A DNA stretch of 64,000 nt. It comes from Oncomelania hupensis. Lineage: Eukaryota > Mollusca > Gastropoda > Littorinimorpha > Pomatiopsidae. This document shows positions 10,901-21,400 of the stretch, piece after piece. The stretch spans positions 375,501-439,500 of the forward strand of contig JBAHVR010000292.1 in the NCBI GenBank assembly GCA_036898135.1, given 5' to 3'. The first letter of the stretch is position 1, and each line of letters starts with the position of its first letter. The position numbers and the translations under genes are program-made. The notes beneath the pieces are model-generated. The model had not been told where the DNA came from, ran no database searches, and saw nothing but the letters and a program-made list of their open reading frames with translations.

Positions 10901-11764
10901 CGGCATCGTTGACAGAGAGCCCTGGAGGTAAAGAAAAGGTACCCATGAGAAGCGAGTAACGATCCCAATCAATTTTAGAAAGGTTAATGGAGGGAGCAAC
11001 TTCAGGAGTGAAAAGCGGGGAAACGCCAAGACGGATCAAAATAGGCAGATGGTCCGAGAAGGCAGGGTCGCCTGCAACGGCCCACTCCGCACAGGCGGCC
11101 ACTGCCGGGGTAGCCAGGCTTAGATCAATGGCCGTGCGAAAAAGATCGGCACGGTCGGGAATACGAGTGAAGGAGCCGTCGTTGAGGGGGGGGGGGGGGA
11201 GAGGCGTGCGCGGGACAGGGCGGAACCGACAGATTGGGACAGGGTAGGAAACGTCTCATCCCAAAGTCCATCCCTCCTGTTGAAATCCCCAAGAACCAAC
11301 CAATCCCCCTCACCGATAACCTCAGCCAACCAATCAAAAGAAGCACATCTAGTAGGATTATAGTAATTTAGAATATGGAGGTGGGGCAGACAGGAGTCCC
11401 CTCCAAGTGTGAGCCTATCAACAGAGGTGAAGCCACCCCCCACCCCTCGTCCCAAGTCGGCTAGCAACATGCCCAATACCTTGTCAAGTTCATTGGTGGT
11501 AAACAGTGGGGGGTAATGGAATCCCGGAATGCTGGGGAGATCCCCGGCCCTACAGTTCAAGGACTGGAGGCACAGTACCTGGCTATCGCCAACATACTGG
11601 GCCAGAAGCGGCAGAGAGTCACGAAGGGGCCCTACCGATCGACAAATATATTGGAGGATTTGTAAAGTATGGTGGACAGGCATGTTGGGAAAGGAGATGA
11701 GACAGTTGGCTAAGATTAATATAAGTAATTTAAAGAGAGTCATGTTCAGGAGAGACAGCAACAA
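7980..11764 (-). pseudogene. LINE-B ORF2: endonuclease, RT and RNase H, frameshifted
   Basis: Broken ORF2. The endonuclease block (11764-11120) has GDFNRRDGLWDE, but the expected WN start motif reads LQYICRS and the catalytic-Glu motif reads LQSLN, so the active site is probably damaged. A 14-G run at 11186-11199 breaks the frame before SDHLPILIRLG (about 11050). RT spans 10374-8857: IDHYRPIALTNHTCKIYER, ACFFDIAKAFDSVWHG, TGVPQGSVIAPLLF and YADD, all canonical. RNase H starts with LRVFTDGSVGPDG, then a 17-G run at 8684-8700 throws the frame; it resumes with AILSDSLSSLSSIEA and FLWVPSHVGIRGNELAD. A terminal CGALIDFEHCLFAC zinc-like motif follows. At least four frame breaks, two of them at homopolymers that could be assembly errors. 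Confidence 0.88.
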
Positions 11765-11773
11765 ATGATTTAA

Positions 11774-12561
11774 TTAGACTGAAGAGCGTGGAGACGAGGA
11801 GACGTAACGGAGCCAACTCGGCCGACAGGCCAGAGAGAGTATCCAGGAGCGGGGCCTCAAGAAGGGCCAGCTGGGACAAGAGAGCAGAGAGAGCCGGCGC
11901 AGTGCGGGGGCGCGCCTCCCCCGCAGAGGGACCAGGCCCAGCGCAGACAGTGCGAGCCGGGGGTCGGCAACAGCCGGAGCAGCGACAGCCGAGCCCGAGG
12001 ATGGCCCGGAAGAAGGCAACCCGGTCGCAGGCAGTCGAGCGGCGGTCCCGGGTACCGGCCCGGGGGCATTCCCGCCAGCCGCCGAGAGGGCCTCCGACCG
12101 AGAACCCAGCGGGACCGAAGCAGACGGACGAGGAGCAGCGGAAGACGAATGACCCTCAACCACGGAGCCGGCCGATGGAGCAAAACCCGCAGAACCAGAA
12201 ACACGCTGTGGAAGGGTCCGACGAGGCGCCGGAATAGGGCGGCGAGAGACGGCGGAAGGCGGAGAGGAGCCAACCCCGGCCGGGCCATCTCCAGGGCCTG
12301 CGAAAAAGGGAGATACGTGGCCCCACGTAGGCGATTTGCCCGCCGGGACACCTCGATCTCGGGGCATCCACCCCAGGCGGCGGAGTGAGCCCCGTCACAG
12401 TTAAGACAGTGTAGAGTAGAGCTCTTACAGTCGGACGTCCGGTGGTCTTTACCACATCTAGCGCAGCGGTCTTGCTTGCGCTTGCACTGCCATCTGAGGT
12501 GGCCCAACAACTGGCCTTCTGTTCTCCAAACAGTCTTTATATAACCGAGTCTCATCACCAA
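11774..12561 (-). pseudogene. LINE-B ORF1 remnant: CCHC zinc-knuckle gag
   Basis: Two overlapping minus-strand frames (12561-11857 and 12367-11774) together give the C-terminal half of an ORF1 gag-like protein. Zinc-knuckle motifs CKRKQDRCARCGKDHRTSDC and LHCLNCDGAHSAAWGGC are clear, followed by a Pro/Ala/Arg-rich tail in the other frame, so a frameshift lies around 12370. The RNA-binding N-terminal part is missing: sequence upstream of 12561 no longer looks coding. Same arrangement as LINE-A ORF1, but a different and GC-rich family. Confidence 0.75.
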
Positions 12562-12904
12562 AATATTATTGAACTAGGAAATATAGTACCCACGCAAGCA
12601 AAGCGAACACATACGCCACGTGCCTATGTCAACAGCCGTCGCTTGTGTCCTAACTCTATAAACACGTGATGTATACACAAATGTAAATATTTGCCAATTC
12701 AGTTCGTAACAGCGTATCAGTGCGCCCAAAAGAGGTGGTTGTACAAAAATCCTATGCATTATTTGACTTGACTTAGCTTTTCGGGCACCGAGCATTAATC
12801 GGTAGGGAATGAAGTCCTTCCACCGGCTCAGAGAGAAGAGCGAAGAGTTCCGAATGTCAACAAATATTCCACACCTGGCATATCAGACTCTAAATTGGTC
12901 ACCT
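12562..12904. other. Spacer between LINE-B and LINE-C fragments
   Basis: About 340 bp with no clear ORF. The last 100 bp may be degraded RT sequence belonging to the plus-strand fragment that follows. Confidence 0.5.
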
Positions 12905-13308
12905 GCCGTACGATGAGAGACTAGCTTTTTGCAATTTGCTGAAATTAGAAGAAAGGAGAGACAGGGGAGATCTCATAGAGACATTCAAGATCATAAAAGG
13001 GCTTGAAAAAGTTTCTGCTGACAAATTTTTTACTTCATGCCAGTCATCATTCTACCATAGAGGTCACAGCAACAAACTGTTCAAAGACAGGTCTAGACTG
13101 AATCTCAGAAAGAACTTTTTTTCACAAAGAGTTGTGAATTCATGGAATGCACTGAAACAATCAATTGTTGAAGCTGAAACCGTCAACCAGTTCAAAAACC
13201 GCCATGATAAAGAGACAGTTAAGGGGGTTAAAATAAGTTCTCAAACTTCCTACCCCGTCGGCCACGCTCAGTGGCCACTCAGGTAAATTCAGGTAAATTC
13301 AGGTAAAT
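12905..13308 (+). pseudogene. LINE-C: C-terminal RT fragment of a CR1/L2-type LINE
   Basis: Plus-strand fragment encoding the last ~125 residues of a LINE RT. It reads YDERLAFCNLLKLEERRDRG and DLIETFKIIKGLEKV, then NLRKNFFSQRVVNSWNALKQ and VNQFKNRHDK. These are the post-palm helices that end CR1/L2-like ORF2 proteins. It stops at 13286 and is followed at once by three copies of TCAGGTAAAT, the sort of short 3' tandem repeat that ends CR1/L2 elements. Severely 5' truncated, so a dead-on-arrival copy; no other part of it is seen upstream. Confidence 0.8.
13279..13308 (+). repeat. 3' terminal repeat of LINE-C, (TCAGGTAAAT)x3
   Basis: Three perfect 10-bp units just after the RT stop codon, typical of CR1/L2-type 3' ends, where RT recognises and slips on the repeat. 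Confidence 0.85.
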
Positions 13309-13855
13309 GTAGAATTACCCTTCCAATTCAATAATATGTCATCAGTGGGACAAATGCACTTCTTGAACAGTTTTTACTTTTAAACCAGCCAATTTTCTGT
13401 TTCTAATTACCGATGCCAATGTATTTAGTTAGTCATTGTTTAAAGGGTCACCAGCCGCCACTTTACAATAAAGTCATCCCATGCAGGGGTCGATGAGCCT
13501 TTACTCTAATTTATCAAACCCTCGTTTACAAAAACAAAATAGAATATAAACATTATAATTAATTACAATACAGTGTACAAACTGTCAATACAAATACACA
13601 TTGCAATACCAATAACAATATTAATTGAAATTGAGAATAAAAACTCTTTTGGATTTACAAATTTAACTATTGTGCGCCATACAAATGGACATTGAACCGG
13701 ATACAATACAAATATGACAACTTTGTTACCTTTATGAAAAATTTCAACGTGGTGTACTTAATACAATCAAAATCTGCAGGATTACAATTTGCATAGTCAA
13801 ACAGTGCATACATGTAAACCCACACACACGCATATTGTACAACTGTTTGAATTTA
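13309..13855. other. AT-rich spacer
   Basis: About 550 bp of A/T/C-rich noncoding sequence. It may include the 3' UTR of the minus-strand LINE-E fragment. No gene seen. Confidence 0.5.
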
Positions 13856-14475
13856 TTATCTGTTAATCAGACGTACAGATGTAAAACTGTTTTTAGTTCT
13901 CAAGGTACGAATCTTAGACAATCTGGAGCGCCGGCCAGAAGGTAGGAGCTGGAAATGGTGAAAAGCACATGCCTTTCATCATGGATGATGGAAAGAGCTT
14001 TTTGCACAACACACCTTTTATACAGCACATGCGGACTCTCTTGTTTCACACCCACAACCTTCCCACAAACATTCACCTCTCGACCAAGCAAATTTCAGTT
14101 TTTCAGGCACAAACTTCCATACCAGCAAATACAAGAGAAAGTAAGAATTGACTCGATAAAAGCAATGTAAAAGGTCTGAAAAATGTGGATATTGACCTGA
14201 AGGTTTCTGGGTATCTGAAGGCAGTAGACTCTGGATTAATATTTTGTTTTGTGTGAATGGCCTGGGAGTTAGCAGTAACATTCAATTTGTCGTCAATGAT
14301 GGTTCCGAGGTATCTGTACTGACTTACTCTCTCGACTGTAACACCATCAGTGACAAACTCTGGAATGGGACAGGGGTTTCTACGGAAGTCTATTACAAGT
14401 TCTTTGGTCTTTTTCACATTTAAATCCAGATTGTTCTGCCTGCAACAAGAGCTGAATCTTTGAACTTCATCGAAG
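13856..14475 (-). pseudogene. LINE-E: RT thumb and C-terminal fragment, L2/Rex1-like
   Basis: Minus-strand remnant of an RT C-terminal half. The 5' part reads NNLDLNVKKTKELVIDFRRN and VERVSQYRYLGTIIDDKLN, matching the region just after the YADD motif in L2/Rex1-like LINEs. A frame change near 14100 leads into GKVVGVKQESPHVLYKRCVV, and a second into PSGRRSRLSKIRTLRTKNSF with a stop at 13856-13858. The catalytic YADD and all upstream domains are absent. It abuts the oppositely oriented LINE-F1 fragment at about 14476. Confidence 0.78.
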
Positions 14476-14477
14476 TA

Positions 14478-14979
14478 CAGGTAATACATTGTATTATATC
14501 TAAAGGTATTAGAGTCTCCTTTTGTTGGATTCCTTCTCATTCCTGCATTTATTGGAATAATATAGTTGATACATTGGCTAAACGAGGAGCAATGAAATTA
14601 TGTGACACTCTTACATATTATAATATAAAGCCTTCAGTATTTGAGTTAATATCTTTATTATACAAGAATATATATTCTAATTTACCTAACAATGAAAAGA
14701 ATGAAAACGTTTCTTGTCCAAGACATTTTTGTGTAAAATAATTAATAAACTAAGAGTAAATTCATGGAACACCAAGTTTTCAAAAGATGTGGTTTGTACT
14801 TGTTTACAACCCATATCTGTTAAACATCTGTTATATGAATGTCCTATTTTGGTTATGTTATATAAAGAAAAGAATATCGATGTAAATAGTCAAGAATCAA
14901 TTGACATTTTGTTGCATAGTCCAGCAATGATAGATGTGCTAGCCACTAAATCTACCAACTCGCATTCATCTTGTATTTA
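14478..14979 (+). pseudogene. LINE-F1: RNase H and C-terminal fragment
   Basis: Plus-strand 3' piece of a LINE ORF2. First frame (to 14741): IRVSFCWIPSHSCIYWNNIV followed by DTLAKRG, the last RNase H motif. After a frameshift near 14735 it continues KLRVNSWNTKFSKDVVC and SVKHLLYECPIL, the C-terminal Cys/His region. It resembles the corresponding end of the LINE at 58780-61107 (WISSHSG, ALNSWRTKYCKEVACI, SINHLINEC), so both are taken as one family. Strongly 5' truncated and frameshifted. Confidence 0.75.
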
Positions 14980-15480
14980 AGTAAGAGTCACTCAAAACAG
15001 TACCACGATTTTATTTACTTTCAAAGGGGGACAAGAGAGTACACCATCAGACCAAGTCCGAATCACAAGCCTATCTAGGTGACTGTTTAGGTCAAATCTG
15101 TCGAACATAAACACCTATGTTAAACAACGTAAAATAACATAGAAAATATGAAAATAACATACATGCTAAAAATAAACTGTCATACACTGCATGAAAATAA
15201 TTTCTTTAAACCAAGCATAATCCCAAAAATGTTCACATGAGCAGACGGCATCAAAACTCCAACATAGACCATACAAACGTGTTCTCCAAAAATAAACGTT
15301 AACCTATGCATCTTTCTTAAACAGAATTGTAGAGAACCTATTTCCCTAAAAGACTTAAAACTTACAAACAAAGCATATGTAAGAACACATTTATATGATA
15401 GAGTTAGAACAATAATTTCACCGCACATGAACCCTCAAGGAAAGGTCTTAGAACACAACAAACTATCCAAAGAAAACGAC
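14980..15480. other. Spacer, no gene seen
   Basis: Noncoding stretch after LINE-F1. It may start with the LINE-F1 3' UTR. Confidence 0.5.
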
Positions 15481-15870
15481 CTGCTAAAAGAGATGAGGCA
15501 GAGAAAACAGGAAGAAAAATAAAATATGGATATAAATAAAAGGAAGAAACAGAGGTGAAAATAGAAAGAAATAGAGGAAGTAGGAGAAAATGGAGAGAAG
15601 AAAGAATAAAGAAATTGAAGAGGGAGAAATAGTGATGACGGGAAAGAAAGAGAAAGAATGGGAGGGGAAGTGAAAAAAGAACATAGAGAGGGAGAGAAAA
15701 GAAGAAAGAGGAAGAGAAATGAAGAGGGAGAGAGAAGGAAAGAAAGAAAAGGAAAGAGAGGGAGAGAAAGGTGGCAGAATGAGAGAAAGGAAGAAAGAGG
15801 GAGGGAGAAAAGGATGGAAAGAGGGAGAAAAAGGGCAGAAAAAGACACAAAGGAGGAGGAAATAAAAGGA
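15481..15870. repeat. GA-rich purine tract
   Basis: About 390 bp dominated by A and G on the plus strand (GGGAGAGAAAGG-like words). ORFs on either strand here are low-complexity artefacts. Confidence 0.8.
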
Positions 15871-16348
15871 AATCTAAATAACACAAATAGAATTGGAACG
15901 AAACATTCACATTCTAGAAATATACACATAAATGCAATCAATAACTGACCTTTTGGTTTCTCAAAATGCGAGACGAAAAAAGTTACAAGGTAGAAGAAAT
16001 AGCCTAGCTGCAAGAAAAAGACGATCCACTCTTACAATTGTCACGGGCCAACTAAACGAAAAAACAGCCCCAAAATACAAAACTATACATGAGTTCAGAT
16101 CTCACCAAACAAACAAGTAAATGAAAACAAGCTGCACGCAAAATGCACGCAAACTTCACCCAACCTCACGATCGTCAAAAAGGTCGCTAGTCCGTGCACT
16201 GTGCGCAAAATGCATGCGCTGCACAGACACATAGGCCTACACTCAAACTGGATGGCAAAGGTGCCTAGATAAAAAGGAAAACGGTGAGGTGGAAGAAGGA
16301 TGGGATAAACGGAGATACAGAGCAGTAAAAGAGAGAGAGAGAAAGAGA
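15871..16348. other. Spacer ending in a (GA)n tract
   Basis: Noncoding. A short GA repeat (16331-16348) directly abuts the 3' terminus of LINE-G. Confidence 0.6.
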
Positions 16349-16369
16349 GACTTTAGACTTTAGACTTTA
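16349..16369 (-). repeat. LINE-G 3' terminal (TAAAGTC)x3
   Basis: Three perfect heptamers at the LINE 3' end, immediately after the polyadenylation signal and next to a GA microsatellite. Characteristic of CR1/L2-type termini. Confidence 0.85.
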
Positions 16370-16621
16370 AACGTTTATTGCAATTACAACAAGTTACAAG
16401 GATAATAATTTTAAGCTTACAGCTTATTCTTACAATTAGTCCTTGTTTTAGGCACCCACTCAAGCATAATACATTTATACAATCAATTAAACCTGCAACA
16501 TGTTACATATATAAAAGTAAAACTATAATAATTTCAAAATAAGAACTTTTAACATATCTAAACGTCATCTGAACAATATAATATTATACCATTATAATAT
16601 GGTGACCTGTGGGTGGAAATA
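16370..16621 (-). other. LINE-G 3' UTR with polyadenylation signal
   Basis: About 250 bp between the ORF2 stop (16622-16624) and the terminal heptamers, containing AATAAA (minus strand) at 16379-16374. Confidence 0.7.
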
Positions 16622-16748
16622 TTATGAATTTAAAATATGGTTAAAAAGCATTAATTTAAATGATTTGATTGTTTTGTTTTGTTTAATGATCGGAGGAAGT
16701 TCATTCCATAAAGACGGAGCTCTGAACCCAAAACTAGTGTTATATAGA
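16622..16748 (-). pseudogene. LINE-G ORF2 piece 4 (C-terminus)
   Basis: The final 40-odd codons of ORF2. It reads FGFRAPSLWNELPPIIKQ and ends IKSFKLMLFNHILNS then stop, the standard end of CR1/L2 RTs. Its upstream edge is the 5-bp duplication ATAGA that borders GypA; the frame resumes in piece 3 on the far side. Confidence 0.85.
16744..16748. repeat. GypA target-site duplication, left (ATAGA)
   Basis: ATAGA immediately before the LTR; the same five bases follow the other LTR at 24931-24935. Confidence 0.9.
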
Positions 16749-18288
16749 TGTCACGTGGGGTTTATGGGCTCTGCACAATGGAATTATGGACCCTCACGTT
16801 TATTCGGTGGGAACTGCTAGTACGTCACCCTATGAATTACTTTAATAAATTTATTTGTTTAGCTCGTTCTGTGTTAAGGTTGGGGTACAGAAATAGATAG
16901 AAAAATGGTAAAAGATTACTGTCACACTAGCTTTCACACGGCTATGAATCATATGTAGTCCAGCCACTTGATAACAGTTAAAATCACACATTTATTTCTT
17001 CTACTCTATACAAGATTCTCTAAGTACTAATCTAACTTGAAATGTCTCAGTCACTGCTAATAGTTCGATCGCTGATAGTCTAGGCAGCTGTTATATCTTC
17101 CTCGGGCACTTGCTATAATATTTCATGTAGATTTGGACTACTGTGGTCCGATTTACAGTTTCTGAAGAGTTGGACTACTGTGGTCCTGTTATGATCAGTT
17201 TAAGTGCACCTTCGCCTTATGCACTTAACTCATGTGTGGGGTGTTCGAAGTCCTTCTGTGAGGTAGCTTCTGGTACACCTTTGTCGTTGTGTAGTTGGGT
17301 TCCCTTGCCACGCTGTGGGGTCTGACAGGGTGTTTCTTCGGGTAGCTCTTTCCGTCTTGTGCGGTAGAGTCTCCTCAACCAACTAGTCGTTTCTGTGGAG
17401 TGGGACACACAGGATAGCTCGGGATAGCTCGGGATAGCTCGCCTGCTCGTCTGTAATATAAGAGACGAAATTCTGCACAACCCTGAATAATCGGTTTGTG
17501 CAGAGCGTCTCACTGAAAGCCAAGTAGCCCTCAGTGATAGCTCCACATCTCTATACATAAGCGACGAACATTCTGCTACTTCCGGGTTCCGCTGTAATCT
17601 CACTCTAAATTCCTATACATACATAAATATCAATCGTGTCTAACTATACACATACAGAATTAATAATACTATAAACATTCAGTGGTACAGCCACTGGTCT
17701 GCAAACATACATATAAGTTAAACAACAGTGGTTCCGTACGGGATACAACATGGCGGCGCAACCGGTCGTGTTTCGCCTCGTGGTAGGCTCTTCCACGTGG
17801 TCCCGCAAATTCGGATTAACAATTCACATTTATGCATAGCAAATTCCACAAACATAATTTCAACAATAATATAAATATATCACGATGAAACAGAAGGGTG
17901 TTCATTTACCTGTTTGACAAGTTCAGGCCCGTTGTGACTTGAGAGAATTCTAAGATTTCAAAGTCCTGCTTCCTGGTCTAAGAGTGTAGAGATTTCTCTA
18001 GCTGTGGAGATGTTGACTCTACCTCGTCTCACCCACGACTGATTCAAACTGTGTTAGGCTCTGACACAGTCAAAACTGCTCTACCCACTGAGCCTGCTCT
18101 GATTGGTTAAAACGGTCCGATTCAAAACTCAAGTGCTGACTCACTGCGATGTGGGTGGCTCGCTCGCCGTGTGTGGTCTGCTGTGTAATTTAATTGCTGC
18201 TGTGTAATAGTCTAACTTCTCTACTGTTACAAAGACTACACATGGCTAAATAGTCGATAGGCAGAGTTAACACTAGCCAGTCGTGACA
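16749..18288 (-). repeat. GypA 3' LTR
   Basis: 1540 bp. In element orientation it runs TGTCACGACTGG...CCACGTGACA. It contains an AATAAA signal (16996-16991), two GGACCACAGTAGTCC imperfect palindromes (17149-17135 and 17186-17172), a YY1-like GCCGCCATGTTG (about 17757-17746), a candidate splice donor CAG|GTAAAT (about 17912-17904) and three 10-bp GAGCTATCCC units (about 17410-17440). Confidence 0.93.
16991..16996 (-). promoter_or_regulatory. LTR polyadenylation signal AATAAA
   Basis: AATAAA on the minus strand about 240 bp before the LTR end. It also occurs in the other LTR (23638-23633) and in the diverged copy near 58082, so it probably ends the genomic RNA. Confidence 0.6.
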
Positions 18289-18456
18289 GGCTCCCTCAAC
18301 TGAAAAAAGGCGATGACTACTGGATTCGACCTTTTTCTACTACAGAGCCTAGTTTAACACTGCACTATCCTAGGGTCCTATTTACAAACTAATTAAGTTG
18401 CTCTACCTGAGCTGCAATGCTGTGCCAGGTAGCTATGGACACTAGTGACAGGGTTT
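18289..18456 (-). other. GypA 3' untranslated part with short purine tract
   Basis: 168 bp between the polyprotein stop and the 3' LTR. The bases next to the LTR read TTGAGGGAGCC on the minus strand, a weak polypurine tract candidate for plus-strand priming. Confidence 0.5.
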
Positions 18457-21400
18457 TTATTGGGCGGGGACGAATTCTGGTGCTGTGGCCCTTAGTTGTG
18501 TTGGGTGGGCGACAGCTGCTGTGTCCTCCACGAGATGGCGACTGAGGTAGTCGGCTCCGTGGTTTTCCTTGCCGGGGATGTACTCGATTTGGAATGAGTA
18601 TGCCTGAAGGGTGAGTGCCCATCTCATCAGGCGAGAGTTCAAGGATTTGGAGGCTGCCAGGAACGATAGTGGTTGGTGGTCCACCTGAACTGTGAAGTGG
18701 GTCCCATACAGGTAGAGTTGGAATTTCTGTATGGCCCAGACTAGTCCAAGGCATTCTTTCTCCGACGTGGCGTAGTGGGTCTCGGCGGGTCTCAATTTTC
18801 TGCTGGCGTAGGCGACAGGGAATAGCGTCTCTGCATTCTTGGGGTCGCGCTGTAGCAGTACTGCTCCGAGGCCTAAGTCGCTTGCGTCGGTGCGAAGAAC
18901 GAATGGCTGAGTCAAATCGGGTAGGTGGAGTACTGGCGCCGATGTCATTCTGTCCTTGAGTGTTTGGAATGCTGTCTCACATTCCGCTGTCCATACGACT
19001 TTGTCCGGGGCGATTTTCCGGGTTCCATTTGTCAGTGGTACGGCGATGCTGTTGTAGTTGGGGATGAACTTCTGGTAGAAGCCGCAGAGTCCTAGAAACG
19101 ACTGCACTTCCTTCTTGGTCTTGGGCCTAGGAGCGTCGAGTAGGCGTTTCACTGTCTTTTCTACCGGTCGCAGGCTTCCTTGACTGATGGTGTGTCCCAG
19201 AAATTCTAGCTCGGTGAATCCAATCTGACATTTGGTGGGTCTTGCCGTCAATCCCGTGTCTCTTAGGCGGGCGAGTAGTTGTTGTAGGAGCGTGACATGT
19301 TCCTCCCACGTAGGCGTAGCGATGAGGATGTCGTCCATAAACGAGTGTAGGTGCTCGCTGCTCAGGGGTGCCAGGAGTTTTCGCATCATGGCGCTGAAGA
19401 TGCTGGGTGCGTTGTGGAGTCCGAATGGAAGCACGTTGAATTCGAAGTGTCCTTCCATAGTGCTGAAAGCTAGGTACTTTCGGACTTGTGGTTGTACTGG
19501 TATCTGATAGTATCCTTTGCTGAGGTCGATGCGTGAGAAGTACTTCGCTCGCTGTAGCTTGGCAAATAGGTCGGTCTGGTCCGGGAGTGGCTCTGGCTGG
19601 AATTGCGTTACGGCATTCAGGAGTCTGAAGTCGATGCACAGTCGATGCTCTCCGTTGGGTTTTCGCAACAATACCGTGCCTGCGCTGTAGGGTGAAGTAG
19701 ACTCTGAGATGATTCCGGCTGCCAGTAAGGTGTCTATCTCTTCCTTGATGGCTCGCTGCTGTGACAGTGGCATCGGGTAGAGCTTCTGGCGGACGGGTGT
19801 TGGGTCGGTCACCGTTAAGGTTACTTCGACGAGGTCTGTCCTCCCTGGTCGGTCTGTGAGCACAGTCTGATGTTGTCGAATGACCTGTAGTACTTGCTGT
19901 CGCTGGGTAGCGGCTAGGTCTCCGTTGAGTATCACGTCTTTGTAGGTTTCTTTGGAGTGCAGGGGATACTCTACTGCATTGGTCTCCATGCTTTCTCCTT
20001 CTTCCGCGATGGCGATGGCTAACAAGTTGTGAGTGCTGGGGGTCGCTGGTCTGTCCGTATACTTCTTGAGGAGATTAATGTGGTGGTATCGGGCTCTCCC
20101 GTTCACCTCTACTTGGTAGACTGTCTTGGATTTCTTGGCAGTCACCCGGTACGGTCCTCTCCAAGCGATGTCCAGCTTGTTGGTTCCACTTGGAAGTAAG
20201 AGTAGCACTTGATCGCCGACTTGCAGTTCTCTGTCCTTCGCGTGGCGGTTGTAGTACTTCGCCTGACGGGCTCTTGCCTTCTTCAGTGCTTCACCAGCTT
20301 TCTTCCACGTTGCTTTGAGGGTTTCCTGCAGGTCTGCGACGTACTTGGTGGCACCTCTTGGTGTGTCGTCTATCTTGGCCTCCGTCCAACTTCTGCGTAG
20401 GGCTTCTAGCGGTCCTGCTAGAGGTCTGCCGAATAGCAATGTTGACGGGGTGTAGCCTGTGGCTGCATGGGGCGTTTCTCTGTATGCGAACAGTGCCGCA
20501 TTCACGTAGGTGTCCCACGCTTCTGGATTGTCGTCGGCGACTTTCCTGAGTATGGTGAGAAGTGTTCCATTCAGTCTTTCTACTTGTCCGTTGCTGGCTG
20601 GGTGGTACGGTGGTGTGCGAATGTGATGAACTTGTATCAACTCGAACACGTCTTGCATCAGGCGGCCGGTGAACTGAGATCCGTTGTCCGTTCTAATGCT
20701 GTCCGGGAATCCGACTCTGGTAAAGATGGCGATGAGTGCATCTGCAATCTTCTTGGTGTCGATCGCTGGCAACGGGACTGCTTCGCACCACATCGTACAT
20801 GCGTCGACGAGTGTGAGTAGAAATCTGTTCCTCTTCTTGGTCATGGGCAGTGGTCCTACTATGTCTACTGAGACTTGCTGGAATGGCACGCCGACTACTA
20901 CCGATGGTCCTAAGGTAACTGGTACGGTGTGATGTCGCGGGGAATATCGTTGACATTGGTGGCAAGATTTCACGTAGCGCTTGACATCCTCCGTGATTCC
21001 TGGCCAATAGTAGTGTGCGCTGATTCTCTGCACTGTGGCTCCAATTCCCATGTGTCCGCTGAGTGGCATGCTGTGGCCTAGTTCTAGTACTTGGGCTCGA
21101 AGGGTGGCTGGCAGTACTAGTTGGGTGTGATCTCCATCTCCTTGTCGATGTAGAACTCCCTCTTCCATGTAGAAGTCTCCCTTGTGCGGGGGTGTGTGCG
21201 CCTTGGGTAGCTTCTGGAAGCACTTCGCTATCGAGGTGTCTTCTTTCTGTGCTGTTTTGATCTCTTCGAGTCCTGGATTCGGAGCGAACTCGGGCTGGGG
21301 TGGTTGGGTTTTAGCTTGGGCCCTGGTTTGCACTGCAGCTATCTCTACAGTTTTTGGGGGCGTGCCTAAGAACACATACCTACAACCTAGCACTAGATCA

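Larger units (their letters stand above)
7075..12561 (-). mobile_element. LINE-B: decayed GC-rich LINE with RNase H
   Basis: Minus-strand LINE with, from 5' to 3': a truncated ORF1 (zinc-knuckle part, 12561-11774), ORF2 endonuclease (about 11700-10950), RT (about 10500-9100), RNase H (about 8960-8250), a C-terminal Cys/His motif (about 8250-7980), and a 3' region ending near 7075 in an AACAAAACAAACAAC-like tail. Much more GC-rich than surrounding DNA. The 5' end is truncated inside ORF1 and several frameshifts make it inactive. The RNase H domain points to the I/Jockey-like group. Confidence 0.85.

Noticed and set aside
13278..13308. CRISPR-like repeat array
   Set aside because: Three 10-bp units without spacers directly after a LINE stop codon; this is a CR1/L2 terminal repeat. 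No CRISPR arrays or cas genes exist in the window.
15404..16013. Membrane-protein-like minus-strand frames (Phe/Leu/Ser-rich)
   Set aside because: They overlie a GA-rich low-complexity tract; hydrophobicity comes from CTT/TTT/TCC codons, and overlapping frames look the same.
17217..17603. 128-residue frame present identically in both GypA LTRs
   Set aside because: Identity only reflects identical LTRs. In the diverged LTR at 56877-58340 the same region has a stop and frame changes, so it is not maintained as a protein.
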